Translations under genes and position numbers: made by a program
Shown here: in pieces, positions 22,724 through 26,328 of the stretch
How positions within the stretch are numbered: the stretch's first letter is position 1
Layout of the letters: every line of letters starts with the position of its first letter
The notes under the pieces: model-generated
Databases searched by the model: none
Seen by the model: the letters and a program-made list of their open reading frames with translations, nothing else
What the model was told of the DNA's origin: nothing
Origin: a virus
Strand: one strand, 5' to 3'
Length of the DNA stretch: 26,328 nucleotides
Virus record (IMG/VR): IMGVR_UViG_3300023239_000038
Location: 1 to 26,328 of that record

Positions 22724-22899
22724 ATTAAAAGGTGTGAGTTGTTATCAATTACATTGAGAGTTTTTTCTTGGTTTGCTTTTGCGTAAAGATAATCTCTACT
22801 TTCTTTATTAGTCATTTCTGTTTGACCAATAACAGTGTACTTGTTAGTCTCAAATAATACTCTTCTAATCTCTCTTACTGTTAATGCTAGTGCTTCCAT
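22714..22899 (-). CDS. Small hypothetical protein, first gene after promoter site B
   Basis: 61 residues (MEALALTVREIRRVLFETNKY and onward), helical, with an Arg/Lys-rich first half. It is not recognised. Its ATG follows the promoter box at 22915-22930 by about 15 bases. The first three genes here (61, 25 and 62 residues) overlap in sequence and form one small transcript. Confidence 0.6.
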   Translation of the reverse strand: MEALALTVREIRRVLFETNKYTVIGQTEMTNKESRDYLYAKANQEKTLNVIDNNSHLLIWN

Positions 22900-22914
22900 A
22901 ATCTTTATTGTTTC

Positions 22915-22930
22915 GTATACCCAAATAAAC
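22915..22930 (-). promoter_or_regulatory. Reverse-strand promoter (site B), related to site A
   Basis: On the minus strand this reads GTTTATTTGGGTATAC. It contains the -7 box TTTATTTG (22929-22922), one mismatch from TAnnTTTG. Compared with site A (10749-10764) it keeps the ATTTG core and one TATAC half-site. Both also share flanking bases, with 26 matches over 33. Leader length to the ATG is about 16 bases, as at site A. It is thus probably the same promoter type with a weaker palindrome. Confidence 0.6.
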
Positions 22931-22953
22931 GCAATCCTTTTTTATTGGTTGCG
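22930..22953 (-). terminator. Weak hairpin, possible terminator of the 23001-23201 gene
   Basis: Arms CGCAATCC (22930-22937) and GGTTGCG (22947-22953) pair with one bulge around an A-rich loop. On the reverse strand a short T-rich tail follows (TTTATTT). The structure is weak and may be chance. If real it separates the early operon from the three-gene unit driven by site B. Confidence 0.3.
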
Positions 22954-23000
22954 CTTATTTATATGGGCGGTACTAAAATTATTCAGTCGGTAAATTATAA

Positions 23001-23201
23001 CTAGTTAGCACTTGTTTTTAAAACGTTTTTCTCTACCGTGATTTCAAAATCATAGTGCCAACTTTCATCAGATCCGCAACTCAAAGCGTATGTTAAGCTG
23101 CTAGGCTTTACAAGTATACCCGTTACAACTCTTTGCAACTGATCATTATCTGTGTGAAGATAAACCATGTCGCCAATATTATAATAATTGTGTATGTGCA
23201 T
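23001..23201 (-). CDS. Small hypothetical protein
   Basis: 66 residues, beginning MHIHNYYNIGDMVYLHTDND. The N-terminal half (NIGDMVYLHTDNDQLQRVVTGI) reads like a short beta barrel of 'kvGD.V.l..d.....vv.gI' type seen in small phage proteins, and the C-terminal half contains YDFEITVE. No family is recognised. It follows the zinc-ribbon gene by four bases. Confidence 0.6.
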   Translation of the reverse strand: MHIHNYYNIGDMVYLHTDNDQLQRVVTGILVKPSSLTYALSCGSDESWHYDFEITVEKNVLKTSAN

Positions 23202-23205
23202 AATG

Positions 23206-23466
23206 TTATTTATTCAAAATTACCCAAACCTTCTTTTGCCTGTCCCGTTTCTTGTTCCTTATCCGTTGCTTTTCCTTTAGAAACCTCCCAGTCTCAGGGT
23301 CGGCCATTAGCTGCTTAGTGCGCTCACGTGTGTACTTCGCTTTGCAATCGTGGCAGACTTTGCTTCTTTTCCCGTAACGCCTTAGAGGCTGCTGGAGTTC
23401 GCACCTTACGCACTCCTTACTTTCCTCTATGACGTACTTAGTTGCCCAGTCGCTACTCACTCCCAA
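23206..23466 (-). CDS. Zinc-ribbon protein of unknown function
   Basis: 86 residues. Two CxxC pairs (C19/C22 and C38/C41) bind a zinc ion, with a basic helix after the second pair (KAKYTRERTKQL). The layout resembles the zinc-binding first half of HNH or recombination-endonuclease-like proteins, but no HNH catalytic His-Asn-His follows. The C-terminal tail is Arg/Lys-rich (RIRNKKRDRQKK), which suggests nucleic-acid binding. It overlaps the SSB-like gene by ten bases, so a DNA metabolism role is likely. Confidence 0.7.
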   Translation of the reverse strand: MGVSSDWATKYVIEESKECVRCELQQPLRRYGKRSKVCHDCKAKYTRERTKQLMADPETGRFLKEKQRIRNKKRDRQKKVWVILNK

Positions 23467-23810
23467 GGGGCTTTTTCTTCGTCCGTGAAGCTTTGATTAC
23501 TTGTCGGAGGCGGTGCGCTTTGATCTGACTTGTCAAACTTCCAGCACTGAATAGTATTGAAGTATCTAATTTCGCTTGATTCGTCTTTCTGCCACTTTCT
23601 ACCCTTTAGATTAAGGTGAGCCGTTACGGTGTCGCCTACCTTCATATGGTCTAGGCTATCACATTTGTCTTGAATCACTTCCATTATAATAGTCTCTGGA
23701 TACGTTGGGTTGTCAGCTACCTCTAATACAAATTCCCTTTTACAAAACTTATCATTTACGTGATTAGTCGGGAAAACTTTGATTACTTTTCCTGTTAATT
23801 CGATGCTCAT
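23457..23810 (-). CDS. DUF3127 single-strand DNA-binding protein (OB fold)
   Basis: 117 residues. KREFVLEVADNPTYP (24-38), DKCDSLD (48-54) and VGDTVTAHLNLKGRKW (58-73) followed by YFN (83-85) are hallmarks of DUF3127, an OB-fold family common in Bacteroidota and their phages and likely a functional SSB. The acidic end (TDEEKAPWE) resembles SSB tails that recruit partner proteins. It would protect single strands during replication and recombination and work with the ERF protein encoded upstream in this operon. Confidence 0.88.
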   Translation of the reverse strand: MSIELTGKVIKVFPTNHVNDKFCKREFVLEVADNPTYPETIIMEVIQDKCDSLDHMKVGDTVTAHLNLKGRKWQKDESSEIRYFNTIQCWKFDKSDQSAPPPTSNQSFTDEEKAPWE

Positions 23811-23811
23811 A

Positions 23812-23994
23812 TTATTTCTTTTTTGGTTTTGGTTTGTCTCTATTTACTTCTTCGGCTCTTAACATCTTGTATAAGAGTAGTTCGCTTATGGTTCGGTTCT
23901 TAGGCTCTTCCATATTTAGCTGAATGAACCTATAAGCCATATTAATACCGTCATGCAAATCAAATATAACCTCTCTCAATTCGTCCTCGTCCAT
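23812..23994 (-). CDS. Small hypothetical protein
   Basis: 60 residues, helical (DELREVIFDLHDGINMAYRF, then ISELLLYKMLRAEEVN) with a Lys/Pro-rich end (DKPKPKKK). It is not recognised. It starts one base inside the stop of the upstream gene (TAATG type) and ends one base before the SSB-like gene begins, so it is part of the early operon. Confidence 0.6.
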   Translation of the reverse strand: MDEDELREVIFDLHDGINMAYRFIQLNMEEPKNRTISELLLYKMLRAEEVNRDKPKPKKK

Positions 23995-24293
23995 TACTTT
24001 ATATTTATGTGTTTGCTTAATTCATTCAATGTCTCTTCGGTTAGGTGTATCTTTCCTTTTGCATCCCAAACGTCCGTGACTTCTTTGTGTTCGATAGCGT
24101 AGCCGCTCATGTACTTGTTTTCGTGCGTGCTGTTGGCATCTTCTACCATCTCAGTGTATATCGCAAACTTATAATTATCGGAGTGCATTACGGCATTTAA
24201 GAATCGTTTGCATTTTCCTGTGGCTACGTCTCTACTATCTACCCAAATGTTATCGCTTTCGGATAGGGCTTTCTTTATGTCTTCAAATTCCAT
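23994..24293 (-). CDS. Hypothetical protein
   Basis: 99 residues, mixed alpha/beta, with VDSRDVATGKCKRFLNAVMH and a central acidic part (EDANSTHENKYMSGYAIEHKEV). The family is not recognised. It sits in the early operon between two other small unknowns. The next downstream gene begins at its stop, which suggests coupling. Confidence 0.6.
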   Translation of the reverse strand: MEFEDIKKALSESDNIWVDSRDVATGKCKRFLNAVMHSDNYKFAIYTEMVEDANSTHENKYMSGYAIEHKEVTDVWDAKGKIHLTEETLNELSKHINIK

Positions 24294-24298
24294 ACTTG

Positions 24299-24529
24299 TT
24301 ATACGTTTAGTTTTCCGTTTGGGTTGTTTGATTTTCCGATTATTTTTACAACAAATGAATTAAAGCCGCTAGCTATGTAGGTGTTATGCTTTAATGACAA
24401 TCTATTTAGCTGAAACTTATCATTACATTGCAATATATCTTCTAGCATATCTTTAGGAACTTTGACAGATCCACTTCCGTCTCGCTTAATCCATGAGATA
24501 AACTCTAATTCTTGCGCTTTTTTAATCAT
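24299..24529 (-). CDS. Hypothetical protein
   Basis: 76 residues. It contains SWIKRDGSGSVKVPKDMLEDI and a final beta part (SGFNSFVVKIIGKSN). A start codon at 24529 overlaps the stop of the 60-residue gene by four bases. It is not recognised and is probably an early-operon accessory protein. Confidence 0.55.
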   Translation of the reverse strand: MIKKAQELEFISWIKRDGSGSVKVPKDMLEDILQCNDKFQLNRLSLKHNTYIASGFNSFVVKIIGKSNNPNGKLNV

Positions 24530-24708
24530 GGCTTAATCTTAAATGTCACCTCGACAGTATAATTATTCAGAGCGTATTTGATTTTGGTTCTGTCAATTTC
24601 AATGTGTCCGACTGTTTTATCTTTGCATAGATATTTATAAAATAGATCAGTCTCTTGGTGCTCGGCCTTTTCTATTGGCGTTTCTGGTAAGGATTTAAAT
24701 TCGCTCAT
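24526..24708 (-). CDS. Small hypothetical protein
   Basis: 60 residues, beginning MSEFKSLPETPIEKAEHQET with a beta-rich second half ending YTVEVTFKIKP. The family is not recognised. Its ATG overlaps the stop of the 59-residue upstream gene by four bases (ATGA). Confidence 0.55.
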   Translation of the reverse strand: MSEFKSLPETPIEKAEHQETDLFYKYLCKDKTVGHIEIDRTKIKYALNNYTVEVTFKIKP

Positions 24709-24884
24709 AGGAATAGTTGTTTTTGATCGCTAGAGATTTGCATCCGTTCCAATCTGTTAAGTGTTTGTTTCAAAATTCTTATCTGAGTATACGCGCTTTG
24801 CCTTTCTTTGGTTGCGTAAATGTTATTTACTTGCTTTTCAAGCTTGCAAATAACACCGTTGATGTTGTCTATTTCTTCTAACAT
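24705..24884 (-). CDS. Small coiled-coil protein (59 aa)
   Basis: 59 residues from ATG 24884, starting MLEEIDNINGVICKLEKQVN. It is almost entirely helical with heptad-like spacing of Leu/Ile (LKQTLNRLERMQI near the end). Its start overlaps the stop of the 155-residue gene and its stop overlaps the next start. It is likely an early-operon oligomerising accessory protein; no family is known to me. Confidence 0.6.
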   Translation of the reverse strand: MLEEIDNINGVICKLEKQVNNIYATKERQSAYTQIRILKQTLNRLERMQISSDQKQLFL

Positions 24885-25351
24885 TACCCTTTTATAATTA
24901 AAACATCCTTAGTATGAGTAACAACTGGCATCGGAACTTCTTCGCCTGTTTCTTCGTCAAAGAGTCGCGCACCTTTTTGCCATGATTCAAATGCACTCTT
25001 ATACAATGATTCTTTATTTTTAACCTTAGCAGTTAAATCACTCCATTCTTGAATGCCTTTATAGTTATACATCGCACGCCCTGATCTTCTTTCAATCTTA
25101 ACACCTTTATGCTCAAATGTTTTTAAAGGATATTTCTCTGACTCCTCCATTGCTAATTCATAAACAATTTCTTTAGCATCCTTGCAAGCCTTTTCAATAT
25201 TGCTTAACGATCTCAAAGCTACAATAGCATCTTTAGTGCCGTCCGTTACTGCGTTAGCTAATAGCTGTATAATATTAACAGCGTTGTCTATTGGGTTGTC
25301 AATGTTTGACTGCTCCCAAACTTTCTGATCTTCAAATAATTCTTTACTCAT
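24884..25351 (-). CDS. Phage early protein, recombination-linked, unknown function
   Basis: 155 residues. A helical first half (EKACKDAKEIVYELAMEE) leads to TFEHKGVKIERRSGRAMYNYK, then IQEWSDLTAKVK. The pattern 'f...g.kie.r.g...ydyk...ew..l..k.k' recurs in small phage proteins encoded next to ERF or RecT-type recombinases. It lies four bases after the ERF gene. A role in handling recombination partners or in blocking a host nuclease is inferred from place only. Confidence 0.6.
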   Translation of the reverse strand: MSKELFEDQKVWEQSNIDNPIDNAVNIIQLLANAVTDGTKDAIVALRSLSNIEKACKDAKEIVYELAMEESEKYPLKTFEHKGVKIERRSGRAMYNYKGIQEWSDLTAKVKNKESLYKSAFESWQKGARLFDEETGEEVPMPVVTHTKDVLIIKG

Positions 25352-25355
25352 AATA

Positions 25356-25973
25356 TTATAGGTTTGATTGATTGACTAATTTATCGCTTAACTCTTGAGT
25401 GAATGTAAATTTCTTTTTGAAGTCATCCGTTGTAAAGCCCTCCTTTAGAGCCTTGACACAACGCATCCAGTCCGCAGAACCTTCTATCAATGGTATCAAT
25501 GCTTTTGCCTTTGGAGGCGTTGGCATGTCGTTAGAATGCTTTGTGTCCGTGTCGTCTATCTTACCTACTGGAGTAAGGAATGTATAGAGCAAACAGTTTT
25601 TAAGCGCGTAGGTTGTGGCCTTACCAGCGCCTTTGTCTTGGTTATCTATTCCATGACCGTAACCGCTTAACTCTTGGCTTTCGCCTGATTCATGCAAGAG
25701 TAGATATTTAGTTGTAACCTTTGTAAAAATAGATTGTTTCATCTTTTTTCCGTAATTTGTTTCTTCTTCCCATCGGTCAAGATGCGTTTCCTCCTTTATG
25801 TCAATCGGTAAAATGCATAGGCCATTCTTTTGAAGTGCTATGTTAAATACCTCTTTTACGTCTTGATCTTTTGTTCCGTCATAAGAATATTTTCCGTCTC
25901 CTACTTTGGAGTTCTTTTCCATTCCTTTGACCTCGGCCATAACGGCTAAGATTGCTTTTGCTAAGTTCTTCAT
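25356..25973 (-). CDS. erf: ERF-family single-strand annealing recombinase
   Basis: 205 residues from ATG 25973. A longer frame to 26039 is rejected because it overlaps the upstream gene by 56 bases, whereas ATG 25973 follows that gene by ten bases. Residues 104-134 (GYGHGIDNQDKGAGKATTYALKN and on to the LLYTFL core) carry the ERF-family signature, a glycine-rich GxG followed by D..KA.GKA.TYA.K..L...F. Such proteins anneal single strands for phage recombination and circularisation. Residues after about 150 are a Pro/Lys linker and a final helix pair. It works beside the DUF3127 SSB-like protein. Confidence 0.9.
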   Translation of the reverse strand: MKNLAKAILAVMAEVKGMEKNSKVGDGKYSYDGTKDQDVKEVFNIALQKNGLCILPIDIKEETHLDRWEEETNYGKKMKQSIFTKVTTKYLLLHESGESQELSGYGHGIDNQDKGAGKATTYALKNCLLYTFLTPVGKIDDTDTKHSNDMPTPPKAKALIPLIEGSADWMRCVKALKEGFTTDDFKKKFTFTQELSDKLVNQSNL

Positions 25974-25983
25974 TCGTGTTTGT

Positions 25984-26241
25984 TTAAATTGAATACTCTT
26001 TAATATCGGTAACTTCGTCAAGATAGAAGCCTTCTTCATGCTCGATGAAGGTAGCCGTTCCAGTCACCCAGTCGTCACTGCCTTGAATGCGCCCTAACAT
26101 TTGTATGGTGTAGTCTTGGCAGTCCTGGCCGAACGTGTCGCGGTCGCCTTGTTCGCTGATCCAGTCAACATCGTGCCACGAATCTAAGTTGTCGATGACG
26201 CTACTGTTTTCGGAATAGAATCGTTTGTCTTTATTGTTCAT
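25984..26241 (-). CDS. Hypothetical acidic protein, upstream of ERF
   Basis: 85 residues rich in Asp, Glu and Trp (SWHDVDWISEQGDRD, then GSDDWVTGTATFIEHEEGFY). The family is not recognised, and the acidic, aromatic composition suggests a DNA-mimic or small binding protein, an inference from composition only. It is the first complete gene of the early operon in the window. A 70-base A/T-rich leader with a hairpin lies before it. Confidence 0.6.
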   Translation of the reverse strand: MNNKDKRFYSENSSVIDNLDSWHDVDWISEQGDRDTFGQDCQDYTIQMLGRIQGSDDWVTGTATFIEHEEGFYLDEVTDIKEYSI

Positions 26242-26291
26242 AGCTATCTTTACGAGAATGAGTTGAAAAGGTTTAAAAAAAATAACAGTAC

Positions 26292-26318
26292 CTAAACGGC
26301 ACTAGCGCGCCCGTTTAG
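26292..26318. promoter_or_regulatory. Hairpin in the leader of the early operon
   Basis: Perfect 8-bp arms CTAAACGG (26292-26299) and CCGTTTAG (26311-26318), 11 bases apart, lie about 50 bases before the ATG at 26241. A T-rich run follows on the reverse strand (TTATTTTTTTT), but only after eight bases. It may be a terminator of an upstream gene outside the window, an attenuator or an operator. The box TTATTTTTTTT gives a poor TAnnTTTG match. Confidence 0.45.
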
Positions 26319-26328
26319 CTTACGTTAG

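Noticed and set aside
25974-26039. N-terminal extension of the ERF protein
   Set aside because: It overlaps the upstream 85-residue gene, and the ATG 25973 fits ERF starts and the ten-base spacing.
1-26328. CRISPR arrays, tRNA genes, integrase, IS elements, toxin-antitoxin pair
   Set aside because: I looked for repeats with regular spacing, cloverleaf patterns, tyrosine or serine recombinase motifs and transposases on both strands and found none. The RHH protein has no toxin-like neighbour that I recognise.

Overview
The window is part of a tailed, siphovirus-like double-stranded DNA phage, or a prophage of one, that most likely infects a member of the Bacteroidota. The host call rests on four observations: A-rich start regions with almost no Shine-Dalgarno sequence, promoter -7 boxes of the TAnnTTTG type, a DUF3127-type single-strand-binding protein, and tail proteins in styles typical of Bacteroidota phages (GTNTGDQ fibre repeats, an SxFSNxFxVPANNQKN-type N terminus). 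No integrase, tRNA, rRNA, CRISPR array or insertion sequence was seen. Base composition is roughly 40% G+C by eye. The host genus cannot be told from the sequence.

Forward block 1 (2-10462) holds the end of the small terminase, the large terminase, two neck or tail-completion candidates, several large virion proteins of baseplate style and the tape-measure protein. It ends in a strong bidirectional terminator (10461-10491). A reverse-strand cassette of six very small genes (10498-11837) follows. It is headed by a 54-residue ribbon-helix-helix regulator at 11673-11837 and split by a palindromic promoter. Forward block 2 (11889-14965) encodes a ClpP-like prohead protease fused to a scaffold, the major capsid protein and the probable tail-tube protein, with terminators after the capsid and tube genes. 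Forward block 3 (15082-22402) encodes a small HeH/SAP-like protein, the portal, a head-tail connector, a repeat-containing tail fibre, a LamG-like protein, a Pro/Gly-rich mini-protein, membrane proteins including a holin, an M15 peptidase endolysin and an EF-hand membrane protein. It ends at the hairpin at 22435-22462. From there to the right end all genes lie on the reverse strand (26241 down to 22461). They form a tightly packed early-type module with an ERF recombinase, a DUF3127 SSB-like protein, a zinc-ribbon protein and many small unknowns.

The layout is not the usual one. Tail genes and the tape measure lie between terminase and capsid genes, and the portal comes after the capsid and tube genes rather than next to the large terminase. 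The most interesting regulatory signal is an exact 15-bp element (TTTTATGGCCATGTT). It lies 63 and 64 nt before the first codons of forward blocks 2 and 3, and an approximate -7 box sits at the same offset in both copies. The first copy also covers the start codon of the ribbon-helix-helix gene, which is transcribed divergently. This suggests a late-gene switch. Second come two reverse-strand promoters sharing a 33-bp start region built on the palindrome GTATATTCAAATATAC.

Eleven genes or start corrections here come from direct reading: genes of 21, 25, 33, 48, 54 and 59 codons, the truncated terminase, and revised starts for four proteins (10734, 11889, 21178, 25973). No non-coding stretch exceeds about 120 bases between the genes listed.
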